In this document: piece by piece, positions 1 to 7,119 of the stretch
Position numbering within the stretch: the stretch's first letter is position 1
Layout of the letters: each line of letters begins with the position of its first letter
Source: an uncultured Faecalibacterium sp.
GTDB taxonomy: Bacteria > Bacillota > Clostridia > Oscillospirales > Ruminococcaceae
Length of the DNA stretch: 31,279 nucleotides
NCBI GenBank assembly: GCA_934561115.1
Contig: CAKTFS010000020.1
Coordinates: 1-31,279, forward strand
Direction of reading: 5' to 3'
The notes under the pieces: model-generated
Told to the model about the DNA's origin: nothing
The model's input: the letters and a program-made list of their open reading frames with translations, nothing else
Database searches by the model: none
Program-made: the position numbers and the translations under genes

Positions 1-73
1 GCCGTAGCTCATCTGGTAGAGCGCCACCTTGCCAAGGTGGAGGTAGCGAGTTCGAGCCTCGTCGGCCGCTCCA
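1..73 (+). tRNA. tRNA-Gly(GCC), 5' end cut by window edge
   Basis: The anticodon loop TTGCCAA on a CCACC/GGTGG stem gives anticodon GCC. The TTCGAGCC T-arm and an encoded CCA end are present. The first three acceptor bases (GCG) lie outside the window; they are known because an identical complete copy sits at 473-548. It is the first of five tRNAs in one plus-strand cluster. Confidence 0.95.
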
Positions 74-78
74 TATGT

Positions 79-154
79 GGAAGTTTAGCTCAGCTGGGAG
101 AGCATCTGCCTTACAAGCAGAGGGTCAGCGGTTCGAGCCCGTTAACTTCCACCA
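79..154 (+). tRNA. tRNA-Val(TAC)
   Basis: The acceptor stem GGAAGTT/AACTTCC, anticodon stem TCTGC/GCAGA with loop CTTACAA (anticodon TAC), T-loop GGTTCGAGCC and encoded CCA form a complete cloverleaf. It lies 5 nt after tRNA-Gly, so the two are probably co-transcribed. Confidence 0.95.
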
Positions 155-157
155 TAT

Positions 158-231
158 GGCCCGGTAGCTCAGTTGGTTAGAGCACCAGCCTGTCACGCTG
201 GGGGTCGTCGGTTCGAGCCCGATCCGGGTCG
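158..231 (+). tRNA. tRNA-Asp(GTC), CCA not encoded
   Basis: The acceptor GGCCCGG pairs with CCGGGTC, the anticodon stem is CCAGC/GCTGG, and loop CTGTCAC gives anticodon GTC. The discriminator base is G, as usual for tRNA-Asp. The following bases are CTT, so unlike its neighbours the CCA end must be added by the nucleotidyltransferase. Confidence 0.95.
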
Positions 232-238
232 CTTTTAT

Positions 239-314
239 GCCTCTGTAGCTCAGTCGGTAGAGCAGGGGACTGAAAATCCCCGTGTCATTGGTTCGATTCC
301 GATCGGAGGCACCA
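239..314 (+). tRNA. tRNA-Phe(GAA)
   Basis: The acceptor GCCTCTG pairs with CGGAGGC. Anticodon stem GGGGA/TCCCC with loop CTGAAAA gives anticodon GAA. CCA is encoded at 312-314. This is a possible ligand of the Phe-type T-box leader in front of pheS at 27036-27331. Confidence 0.95.
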
Positions 315-319
315 CGTCG

Positions 320-381
320 AAAGTCCTGTCATTCATCGAGAAGTCTTGCAAGCAAGACTTCCGTGATGAATACCAGACTTT
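320..381. repeat. Long imperfect palindrome between tRNA-Phe and the second tRNA-Gly
   Basis: Nested inverted repeats: AAAGTC (320-325) with GACTTT (376-381), ATTCATC (331-337) with GATGAAT (365-371), and GAAGTCTTGC (340-349) with GCAAGACTTC (352-361). Smaller palindromes follow: CTTGC/GCAAG around 401-413, CCCGTT/AACGGG at 427-444 and GGTGCA/TGCACC at 447-466. None is followed by a T-run, so they are not typical terminators. They may be a degenerate palindromic repeat or processing structures in the tRNA precursor. No gene is supported in 315-472. Confidence 0.6.
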
Positions 382-472
382 CTCCTCTTCCCCACAAAAT
401 CTTGCTTCGCAAGCTTTCGCGGGGGCCCCGTTAAAAAGAACGGGTGGGTGCAAGGATAAATGCACCGAATAT

Positions 473-548
473 GCGGCCGTAGCTCATCTGGTAGAGCGCC
501 ACCTTGCCAAGGTGGAGGTAGCGAGTTCGAGCCTCGTCGGCCGCTCCA
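473..548 (+). tRNA. tRNA-Gly(GCC), complete second copy
   Basis: The acceptor GCGGCCG pairs with CGGCCGC, the anticodon is GCC and CCA is encoded at 546-548. All 73 bases shared with the copy at window position 1 are identical. It is set apart from the other tRNAs by a 158-nt spacer rich in hairpins, unlike the 4-7 nt gaps among the first four. Confidence 0.96.
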
Positions 549-554
549 ATACGA

Positions 555-596
555 AGCCATCGTTGATGCAGAAATGCAAAAGCGATGGCTTTTTGT
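555..596 (+). terminator. Intrinsic terminator of the tRNA cluster
   Basis: Stem AGCCATCG (555-562) with CGATGGCT (583-590) has an inner TGCA/TGCA helix and is followed by TTTTTG. It lies just after the last tRNA and on the same strand. Confidence 0.8.
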
Positions 597-607
597 TTTG
601 CCCTGTC

Positions 608-758
608 CGCCCTCTCAGTCACCTACGGTGACAGCTCTCCCAAAGGGAGAGCCCTTGGCATGGAGACAAAGTTTCATGCTCAGGTGCGAAGCTTGTGGTT
701 TCGCCAGAGCCTCTCCCTTTGGGAGAGGTGGCATCGCGCAGCGATGACGGAGAGGGCG
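608..758. repeat. 151-bp MITE-like palindromic element with terminal inverted repeats
   Basis: The ends are perfect inverted repeats, CGCCCTCTC (608-616) and GAGAGGGCG (750-758). Inside are paired hairpins arranged symmetrically: GTCACC/GGTGAC (618-632) and GCTCTCCC/GGGAGAGC (634-652) on the left, CCTCTCCC/GGGAGAGG (710-728) and CATCGC/GCGATG (732-746) on the right. The middle (653-709) is unpaired. No coding frame is convincing. Only one copy is in the window. Confidence 0.6.
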
Positions 759-776
759 AGCCTGCTAAAGCTTGCA

Positions 777-912
777 CCTGCCGTTTTCCGTCACGACACC
801 ACCTGTGAAAATGCGTTTGGAGCGCTCCGCAGAGCGCGACAAACGCGAAATTTAAAATAACGATTCCGCTAATTATGCGCAAAGCGAACGCGGAGCGCAT
901 TCCAAATCGTCT
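777..912 (+). repeat. Structured intergenic repeat, copy A
   Basis: Left block CTGCCGTTTTCCGTCACGAC, then CTGTGAAAA. Hairpin I has 15-nt arms (813-827 and 832-846) around loop CGCA, with a tandem G-A mismatch. Then an AAAATAA linker and CCGCT. Hairpin II is ATGCGC (875-880) with GCGCAT (895-900) around a purine-rich loop ending in CGCGGA. Right block TTCCAAATCGT. It sits between the tRNA cluster and the convergent AEC gene, directly after the element at 608-758. Confidence 0.7.
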
Positions 913-926
913 CGCTTGCCAAAGCA

Positions 927-962
927 AAGAGCCGCCGTACAACACGATGCACGGCGGCTCTT
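927..962 (-). terminator. Terminator of the AEC permease gene
   Basis: A perfect 12-bp stem, 927-938 with 951-962 (AAGAGCCGCCGT and its complement). On the minus strand it is followed by a short T-rich stretch. It lies 35 nt after the stop codon of the minus-strand permease. Confidence 0.65.
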
Positions 963-997
963 CTTACAATATAGATATAACACCACCGCATGGCGTC

Positions 998-1924
998 TTA
1001 CATCACCATCGTGATGATCAGCGCACACAGCGGCAGAGTGATAATGCTGAGCAGGGTGGTTAGCACCACGCTGCCGGCGGCAAAATGTTCGTCATGGCCG
1101 AACTGTACCGCAAATACCGAGGTGATGGCGGCCGCCGGGCAGCATTCCAGTAGCGTTACCACCTGTGCGGCTGTGCCGTGGAAACCCAGCACCCCGAACA
1201 GTGCCAGCGTAGCCGCCGGGATCAGCAGCATACGCACGGAGGCAAGTTTCCAGATGTGCTTGTCGGTCACGATGCTGCGTACGTCACCGGCAGCGATCAG
1301 CATACCAGTGATGAGCATGGACAGTGGGGTGTTCACCCCGGCCAGCAGCTTCAGCGGCTGGGTGATCAGGGCAGGCAGCGGGATCTGCAGCAGATAGATG
1401 CCCAGACCCACCACAATGGCGTACAGCACCGGGGTGCGCACCAGACTGCGGGCGACTTCCTTTACACTGGAGCCGCCGCTGACAAGGCCGTAGCCCAGCG
1501 TCCACAGCAGAATGTTGAACACGGTAACGTAGGCGCTGGCATACAAAAGACCCTCGGAGCCGAACAGCGCCGAAATAAGCGGGAAGCCCATGTACGCCGC
1601 GTTGGAAAAAATGCAGGCGAACCGGAAAATAGGCATCCGGCTGCCGGTTTTGCGTGCCGTGAGCAGCAGGGTGATCACGGTGCCCAGCAGCACGGACAGG
1701 ACGCTCATGCCGAAAGCCGCCAGCAGATTGCGCAGGATCTGGGCGCTGAACTCCATGCGGTAAGAGTTTACCACCATGGCCGGTACGATGATGTACACCA
1801 GCAGATTGGAAAGCGCCTGCTTGTTTTCCAACTTGAGCACGCCGGTCTTGACCGCCACCATGCCTGTGCCGATCAACAGGAACAAGACCGCGACCTGCTG
1901 CGCGGTGATGAGAGCCAGTTCCAT
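998..1924 (-). CDS. AEC-family (auxin efflux carrier type) permease
   Basis: A 308-residue, strongly hydrophobic protein with about ten predicted membrane segments, the usual size for AEC permeases. It carries the family-like segments NLLVYIIVPAMVV near the N terminus and SNAAYMGFPL in the middle. Bacterial members export or import malate, malonate and other organic acids or amino acids; the substrate cannot be read here. I chose ATG at 1924 because a GAGGAGG ribosome site lies just upstream; the longer frame to 2005 would run into the promoter. The gene is monocistronic, with its own promoter and terminator. Confidence 0.85.
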   Translation of the reverse strand: MELALITAQQVAVLFLLIGTGMVAVKTGVLKLENKQALSNLLVYIIVPAMVVNSYRMEFSAQILRNLLAAFGMSVLSVLLGTVITLLLTARKTGSRMPIFRFACIFSNAAYMGFPLISALFGSEGLLYASAYVTVFNILLWTLGYGLVSGGSSVKEVARSLVRTPVLYAIVVGLGIYLLQIPLPALITQPLKLLAGVNTPLSMLITGMLIAAGDVRSIVTDKHIWKLASVRMLLIPAATLALFGVLGFHGTAAQVVTLLECCPAAAITSVFAVQFGHDEHFAAGSVVLTTLLSIITLPLCALIITMVM

Positions 1925-1976
1925 AAAATTTCCTCCTCTAAGGTCATAACGTGTATACCACGAAAGATACAACACA

Positions 1977-2005
1977 GGTATAGCACAAAACCCTGCGGAT
2001 AGCAA
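1977..2005 (-). promoter_or_regulatory. Promoter of the AEC permease, inside the upstream terminator
   Basis: On the minus strand: TTGCTA, 17-bp spacer, TATACC with TGTGC in front (extended -10). The -35 box lies in the loop, and the spacer covers the downstream arm, of the ndpA terminator at 1987-2023, so terminator and promoter share DNA. A CGTG/CACG inverted repeat at 1950-1962, just downstream of the expected start, could be an operator. Confidence 0.5.
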
Positions 2006-2023
2006 GGCTAAACGCAGGGTTTT
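1987..2023 (-). terminator. Terminator of the nucleoid-associated protein gene
   Basis: An 11-bp stem AAAACCCTGCG (1987-1997) with CGCAGGGTTTT (2013-2023), giving a T-run on the minus strand 21 nt after the ndpA-like stop. The A/T-flanked stem could act in both directions. Confidence 0.75.
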
Positions 2024-2044
2024 GCAAGATTTTGCAGTTACAGC

Positions 2045-3034
2045 TTACAAAATGACATTTTTGATCAGCAGGGAAATGCTGCCGTCATCGGCGTGCAGGA
2101 ACTCTACCTCGGATTCGGCGTTCAATAGCTCGGTGGGGATCTTTACCTCAATGCCGTTGGCAGTGCGCAGGCTGCGGCTCTCCATCCGGCGGATGCGGGC
2201 GGGGGTCACGGTCACCGGCTGGGCGGCGCTGTCAAGGACATCGCTCTTTTCTACATAGTCGTCAAAGGGCACGGCGGCAAGAGGGTATTCCTCCTCCAGC
2301 TGCTGGCGCACCTGCTGGATGGACACCTGATTGTCGTTGTCAGCGGCCTGATTGGCGATCATCATGGCCACCTGTGCCTCCACATGGGGCGTTTCGGCGT
2401 AGTTTTCCTGCACAGCCTGCACGGCGGCTTCCTGAATGGCCTGCAGCTTTTTCTTTTCCGGCTGGGCGGTAGTGTACTGGAACACCACGGTGGAAAGATA
2501 AAACTCCTTGTGACCGTCGATATCGTACTTCTTTTCCAGCAGACGCATGGAGTAATCGGTCAGGTCTACCAGTGCGCCCTCCTCCACCTTGCCGCTCTGG
2601 GTAGGCAGGCAGGCGCGCTGCTGGATGATGGAGTTCACCGGCGCACCCTCCACATTTTCCGTGTAATGGGTGTAGCCGTTTTTGTAGTTCAGCTTCAGGA
2701 TGCCCAGCCACGGCGCACCGTCCCGGGTAAAATCCACCACGGCAAGGTCTGCCCCGGGAATGGTGGTGTGGGCGTGCATATAGTCGAACAACACCCCGGC
2801 AATGCGGCAGGAAAGATCCACGAAGTCCTGATTGTGCTCCAGCTCGTTTTTAAAGGCCGAGTCCGGCAGCGGGCGGCACTGGCGGATATCGTCGCTGGTC
2901 AGCAGCTTTTCAATGTGGTTCTGCAGGTAGGCGTTCTTTTCGGCAGTCAGCTCCATGGGCCCGCCGCTGAGCACCGGCGCATCCATGGTGGTATCCAGAA
3001 CGTGCAGAATGGCCTGATGAATGATGATCTCCAT
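2045..3034 (-). CDS. Nucleoid-associated protein, NdpA/YejK (NA37) family
   Basis: A 329-residue soluble protein matching the 37-kDa nucleoid-associated family in length and style: N-terminal MEIIIHQAILHVLD, a central LGILKLNYKNGYTH segment, and a C-terminal DGIEVKIP-like stretch. E. coli YejK binds the nucleoid; its exact role is unclear, and Firmicute members are usually annotated only by homology. Start ATG at 3034 has GAGGAG a few bases upstream. The gene is divergent from recD2, with about 155 bp between the two starts. Flanking genes share no obvious pathway with it. Confidence 0.85.
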   Translation of the reverse strand: MEIIIHQAILHVLDTTMDAPVLSGGPMELTAEKNAYLQNHIEKLLTSDDIRQCRPLPDSAFKNELEHNQDFVDLSCRIAGVLFDYMHAHTTIPGADLAVVDFTRDGAPWLGILKLNYKNGYTHYTENVEGAPVNSIIQQRACLPTQSGKVEEGALVDLTDYSMRLLEKKYDIDGHKEFYLSTVVFQYTTAQPEKKKLQAIQEAAVQAVQENYAETPHVEAQVAMMIANQAADNDNQVSIQQVRQQLEEEYPLAAVPFDDYVEKSDVLDSAAQPVTVTPARIRRMESRSLRTANGIEVKIPTELLNAESEVEFLHADDGSISLLIKNVIL

Positions 3035-3070
3035 TGTTGCTCCTCATTTCGTGACGTAGTGTTTGCGCCC

Positions 3071-3079
3071 AGTATAGCA
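3071..3079 (-). promoter_or_regulatory. Probable promoter of the NdpA-like gene (extended -10)
   Basis: On the minus strand TGC-TATACT forms an extended -10 about 37 bp before the start codon. No good -35 is visible 17 bp upstream. The same TGTGCTATACT context recurs in front of the HAD gene at 12985-12994. Confidence 0.4.
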
Positions 3080-3130
3080 CAACCGCCGGAAAAAGGCGAG
3101 AGCCGCCCGGGGATTTTGCGGATTCAACAA

Positions 3131-3159
3131 TTTACAAATCCCGCCAAAAGGGCTATACT
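3131..3159 (+). promoter_or_regulatory. Promoter of recD2
   Basis: TTTACA (3131-3136), exactly 17 bp, TATACT (3154-3159): a good sigma-A promoter 32 bp before the GTG start. The leader is very short. Confidence 0.75.
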
Positions 3160-3190
3160 TATAATATCTGTGCAAAAGGAGGTGGAGCTG

Positions 3191-5422
3191 GTGGACGAGC
3201 AGCTGGAACAGATCGAAGGCGTCGTGGAGGATATCATCTACGAGAACGAGGATAACGGCTATGTGGTGTTCGAGATCTCCGGCGGCGGGGTGCTTACGGT
3301 GGTCTGCGGCATCGTGGGCGAGCTGCATGCGGGCGAAAGCGTCATCTGCCGCGGCCGGTACGAAAACCACGCCACCTATGGCCGCCAGTTCCACGCGCAG
3401 GAATGCGAGACCGATATGCCCAAGGATCTGGAAGCGGTATATGCCTTTCTGGCCAGCCGTTCCCTGCCGTATATCGGCGCAAGAACTGCGGATAAGATCA
3501 TTGATATGTTCGGTGCCGAGGCGCTGGAGGTCATCGCCAACGACCCCGCCCGGCTGACCAAGATCCCCGGCATCTCGCCGGATAAAGCCGACCGCATCCA
3601 GCAGGAGTTCAAGCGGATGTTCGGTATGCGGGAGCTCATCGCCTATCTGGCGCAGTTCGAGATCAGTCCTCGTAAGGCCATGGAGGTGTTCAAGGCCTTT
3701 GGCGTGGGGGCGATGCAGGCCATCGCGTCAAACCCCTATCTGCTGTGCGGCGAGCCGCTGCAGCTGGACTTCCGTCACGCGGACAGCATCGCCCAGTATT
3801 ACCACATGGAAGGGGACTGCGCCCAGCGGCTGGAAGCCGCCCTGCTGCGCACTTTGCGTCACAACGCGGGCAACGGTCACACCTGTCTGCCCCGGGCACA
3901 GTTGCTGGCAACGGCTTCCAACTTTATCCACCAGCCGCCGGAAAAGCTGGCGCGGGCGCTGGACCGGTGCATCGAAACGGAAGAACTGTGTGTGAAAATG
4001 TTCGATGCTATACCTTATATTTACCTGCCGGATCTGCTGGCAGCGGAGCAGGACATTGCCGACCGGCTGAACCTGCTGGCAAAGCGCGGCAAGAACACTG
4101 CCCGGGATCTGGATAAAAATATCCAGATCTTAGAGCTGACGCAGGGCTTTGCCTATGCGCCCCTGCAACGGGAAGCCATCCGCAAGGCCATGACCGAGAA
4201 CTGCCTTGTGCTCACCGGCGGCCCCGGTACCGGCAAGACCACTACCGTCAACGCCATTTTGCAGCTGCTGGAAAATCAGGCCGAGCGGGTAGCCCTGTGT
4301 GCCCCCACCGGACGCGCCGCCAAGCGGCTCAGCGAGCTGACCGGCCGCAAGGCCAGCACCATCCACCGTCTGCTGGAGGTGGACTACACCGGCGGCGTGG
4401 TCAGCTTTATCCACAACGACAAAAATCTGCTCAAGTGTGACGTGGTCATTCTGGACGAGATGAGCATGGTGGACGTCAAGCTGTTTCAGGCGCTTATTGC
4501 GGCGCTGCGCTACACCTGCCGTATTATTATGGTAGGCGATGCCGACCAGCTGCCCAGCGTAGGCGCGGGCAACATCCTCAGCGAGGTCATCCGCTCCGGC
4601 TGCGTGCCCACCGTCTGCCTGAATGAGATCTTCCGGCAGGCAAAGCGCAGCCTCATCGTGGAAAACGCCCACCATATCATCTCCGGTGAGCCGCTGCAAA
4701 AGGGCAGCAAGACCGACGATTTCTTCTTTCTGGAAGCGGACGGCGAGGCCGCCCAGCGTCTGGTGTGCGACCTTGTCACCACCCGGCTGCCCCGGAGCTA
4801 CGGCTTTGACCCCATCCGGGATATTCAGGTGCTGTGCCCCACAAAGCTTGGCCCCACCGGCACGCAGGCGCTGAACGTGGAACTGCAAAACCTGCTCAAC
4901 CCGCCCCAGAAGGGCAAGCCCCAGCTGCAAAGCGCTGCCCGGGTGTTCCGGGTAGGGGACAAGGTGATGCAGGTGCGCAACAACTACGAGATCGTCTGGA
5001 ACCGCATCGGCGGCGAGCAGGGCGTGGGCGCCTATAACGGCGATATCGGCATCGTGGAAAGCATCAACCTGCGGGAGCGCTCCATGGTGGTGCGCATGGA
5101 CGACCGGCGTCTGCTCTACCCAGCGGAAAATCTGAACGAGCTGGAGATCGCCTACGCCATCACGGTGCACAAAAGTCAGGGCAGCGAGTTCCCGGCGGTG
5201 ATCCTGCCGGTGGCGCAGGTGCCGCCAAGGCTGTGCTACCGCAACCTGTTCTACACCGGCGTCACCCGCGCACGCAAATTGTGCGTTGTGGCGGGCCGCA
5301 GGGATGTGGTGAACAGCATGATGAGCAACATCCGGCAGAACCTGCGCTACAGCGGCCTGTGCGCTCTGCTGCAGGCCGGACAGCCGCCGGAGCAGCTCAG
5401 CACAGAAGGGGAGAGCTCCTGA
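3191..5422 (+). CDS. recD2: RecD-like ATP-dependent DNA helicase RecD2
   Basis: A 743-residue SF1B helicase, the normal RecD2 length. It unwinds DNA 5'-3' and acts in repair and replication-fork maintenance, independently of RecBC. In order: an N-terminal OB-like region, helix-hairpin-helix repeats (KIPGISPDKADRI region, residues ~125-140), Walker A GGPGTGKTT (~343-351), Walker B DEMSMVD (~422-428), and motif VHKSQGSEF near residue 660. I chose GTG at 3191 because AAAGGAGGT lies 7 bases upstream and the promoter is just before it. The frame stays open far upstream, but that part overlaps the opposite gene and looks non-coding. Confidence 0.93.
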   Translation: MDEQLEQIEGVVEDIIYENEDNGYVVFEISGGGVLTVVCGIVGELHAGESVICRGRYENHATYGRQFHAQECETDMPKDLEAVYAFLASRSLPYIGARTADKIIDMFGAEALEVIANDPARLTKIPGISPDKADRIQQEFKRMFGMRELIAYLAQFEISPRKAMEVFKAFGVGAMQAIASNPYLLCGEPLQLDFRHADSIAQYYHMEGDCAQRLEAALLRTLRHNAGNGHTCLPRAQLLATASNFIHQPPEKLARALDRCIETEELCVKMFDAIPYIYLPDLLAAEQDIADRLNLLAKRGKNTARDLDKNIQILELTQGFAYAPLQREAIRKAMTENCLVLTGGPGTGKTTTVNAILQLLENQAERVALCAPTGRAAKRLSELTGRKASTIHRLLEVDYTGGVVSFIHNDKNLLKCDVVILDEMSMVDVKLFQALIAALRYTCRIIMVGDADQLPSVGAGNILSEVIRSGCVPTVCLNEIFRQAKRSLIVENAHHIISGEPLQKGSKTDDFFFLEADGEAAQRLVCDLVTTRLPRSYGFDPIRDIQVLCPTKLGPTGTQALNVELQNLLNPPQKGKPQLQSAARVFRVGDKVMQVRNNYEIVWNRIGGEQGVGAYNGDIGIVESINLRERSMVVRMDDRRLLYPAENLNELEIAYAITVHKSQGSEFPAVILPVAQVPPRLCYRNLFYTGVTRARKLCVVAGRRDVVNSMMSNIRQNLRYSGLCALLQAGQPPEQLSTEGESS

Positions 5423-5473
5423 TAAAACCGCGCAGAACAGCGGCAAAGCTTGTATACTTTTTGCCGCAACTAT

Positions 5474-5481
5474 GTTATACT
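5474..5481 (+). promoter_or_regulatory. Probable promoter of the MreB-like gene
   Basis: TG-T-TATACT forms an extended -10 about 80 bp before the start. The best -35 candidate (TTGTAT at 5450) is 20 bp away, so only the -10 is convincing. Confidence 0.4.
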
Positions 5482-5561
5482 AAAGCAGTCTTTGTTTTTT
5501 GTCCGCAGCTGCGGGCGTTACATACATGATAGAGGAACGCAGAGAAAGGATTCAGGCAATT

Positions 5562-6587
5562 ATGGCACAGAATGATATCGGCATCGACCTTGGTACTACT
5601 ACCATCATCATCGCGCAGGAGGGCAAGGGTGTGGTGCTCAACCAGCCCAGCGTTGTGGCAATGGATACCCGCAAGAACACCGTGCTGGAGGCCGGCGACA
5701 AGGCACTGGCTATGGTGGGACGCACGCCCAACTATATTTCCGCCATCTTCCCGCTGAAGGACGGCGTCATCAGCGACCACACCATGACCCGGGAGCTGAT
5801 CTGCCGCTTTGTCAAGCAGGTGTACAGCTCTCACATGGTCAAGCCCCGGGTGGCGGTGTGCGTGCCCGCCGCCATTACCGGCATTGAGAGCGACGCCGTG
5901 GTGGAGGCTGTGGTGGCAGCCGGTGCCCGTCAGGTGTACCTGATCGACGAGCCTATCGCCGCAGCCCTTGGCTCCGGCATTGATATTACCCTGCCGGACG
6001 GCCGCATGATCATTGATATCGGCGGCGGCACCACGGATATCGCGGTGCTGAGCCTTGGCGGCAAGGTCAAGGCCACCAGTGTACGCGTGGCCGGCAACCA
6101 CTATGATGAAGAGATCCTCAAGCACGTGCGCAACAAATACAGCATTGCCATCGGCCAGCGCACCGCCGAGGAACTGAAAAAGCACGTTGCCTGCTGCCCT
6201 CAAAAGACCGATTTCCACGAGAGCATGGAGATCAAGGGCCGCAGCCTGCTCACCGGTCTGCCGGTGCGCGTGACCGTTTCCACCGATGATCTGTACGAGC
6301 CGGTGATGATGCTCAGCGAGCAAATCGGCACTGCAGCCCATCAGGTGCTGGAAAAGACCCCTCCGGAGCTGGCAGGCGATATCTACCGCAACGGCGTCAT
6401 GCTGACCGGCGGCGGCGCCCAGCTGCACGGCCTGACCGAATATCTGAGTCAGGAGCTGAAGGTGGAGGTGACGGTCTCGCCGGATCCTGTGAACTGCGTT
6501 GCACTGGGTACGGCACAGAGCCTTTCCCTCGGTGATAAGCTGGAAACCGGCTTTACGGATGCTACTCCGCGCATCGGCCGCCGCTGA
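5562..6587 (+). CDS. MreB/Mbl-type bacterial actin, rod-shape protein
   Basis: A 341-residue actin-fold ATPase that forms membrane filaments guiding cell-wall synthesis. Visible nucleotide-site motifs are phosphate 1 GIDLGTTT (~7-14), phosphate 2 DIGGGTTDIAVL in the middle, and adenosine motif TGGGAQLHGL near residue 290. Family members usually begin with DIGIDLGTAN, so this is a somewhat divergent paralogue. I chose ATG at 5562 because AAAGGA lies 11 bases upstream; ATG at 5526 has no ribosome site. No mreC or mreD follows, so this is a stand-alone copy, closer to Mbl/MreBH arrangements than to a mreBCD operon. Confidence 0.88.
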   Translation: MAQNDIGIDLGTTTIIIAQEGKGVVLNQPSVVAMDTRKNTVLEAGDKALAMVGRTPNYISAIFPLKDGVISDHTMTRELICRFVKQVYSSHMVKPRVAVCVPAAITGIESDAVVEAVVAAGARQVYLIDEPIAAALGSGIDITLPDGRMIIDIGGGTTDIAVLSLGGKVKATSVRVAGNHYDEEILKHVRNKYSIAIGQRTAEELKKHVACCPQKTDFHESMEIKGRSLLTGLPVRVTVSTDDLYEPVMMLSEQIGTAAHQVLEKTPPELAGDIYRNGVMLTGGGAQLHGLTEYLSQELKVEVTVSPDPVNCVALGTAQSLSLGDKLETGFTDATPRIGRR

Positions 6588-6649
6588 GGCAGGCTCGTTT
6601 TGTCCATGTCATATCACAAAGCAGCAAAAAGAAAAATTGTTAATTTTTG

Positions 6650-6678
6650 TTGAAATGAATGGCAAAATACGGTATACT
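6650..6678 (+). promoter_or_regulatory. Promoter of the decarboxylase pump genes
   Basis: TTGAAA (6650-6655), 17 bp, TATACT (6673-6678). The leader to the first ATG is about 65 nt. A weak AT-rich palindrome (AAAAATT/AATTTTT, 6632-6648) lies just upstream and could help end mreB-like transcription. Confidence 0.75.
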
Positions 6679-6747
6679 ATACCCAAATTGATTTTCTGCT
6701 GACGATCTTGTATCGGACGCAGTATCCAACAAACAGGAGGAAAAACC

Positions 6748-7104
6748 ATGGACTTAGGTTTCGATGTGGTCGTTACCATTACTGGTATCGTGCTGGTGTT
6801 CCTGATCCTCGTGCTGCTGATGGCGATCATCACGCTGGAGGGCAAGATCTTCGACTCGATGAATGCCAAGAAGAAGGCCGCCAAGACTGCTGCGCAGGCA
6901 CCTGCCGCAAAGCCCGCTGCCGCTCCGGTACAGCAGGCGGCGCCCGCTCCTCAGGTGGAGGAAGGCATCCCCGGTGACGTGGTGGCCGCCATTATGGCTG
7001 CTATCCATGCAATGGGCAACGGCAAGTACACCCTTAAGGCAGTGCGTCGTGGCAAAAATGGCTGGGGCAAGGCCGGCGTGAACGACACCACGGCCCCGTT
7101 TTAA
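6748..7104 (+). CDS. Sodium-pump decarboxylase gamma subunit, OadG family
   Basis: A 118-residue protein with one N-terminal membrane helix (~7-29), an Ala/Pro-rich linker (~43-70) and a small C-terminal domain (GDVVAAIMAAIHAM onward). The gamma subunit holds the Na+-translocating decarboxylase complex (oxaloacetate, methylmalonyl-CoA or glutaconyl-CoA type) together at the membrane. AGGAGG precedes the ATG. The gene lies 15 nt before the beta subunit. The Ala/Pro linker recalls those of biotin-carrier proteins, but no biotin-lysine MKM motif is present. Confidence 0.85.
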   Translation: MDLGFDVVVTITGIVLVFLILVLLMAIITLEGKIFDSMNAKKKAAKTAAQAPAAKPAAAPVQQAAPAPQVEEGIPGDVVAAIMAAIHAMGNGKYTLKAVRRGKNGWGKAGVNDTTAPF

Positions 7105-7119
7105 CACAGGAGGAAGAGC

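Noticed and set aside
173..631. Open frames across the tRNA cluster
   Set aside because: They run through tRNA genes and a terminator.
2384..3190. Upstream extension of the recD2 frame (frame open from 2384)
   Set aside because: It is antisense to the NdpA-like gene, has no family similarity, and a promoter plus a good ribosome site mark the start at 3191.
6748..7104. Biotin carrier protein reading of the gamma-like gene, because of its Ala/Pro linker
   Set aside because: There is no MKM biotinylation motif, and an N-terminal membrane helix is present.
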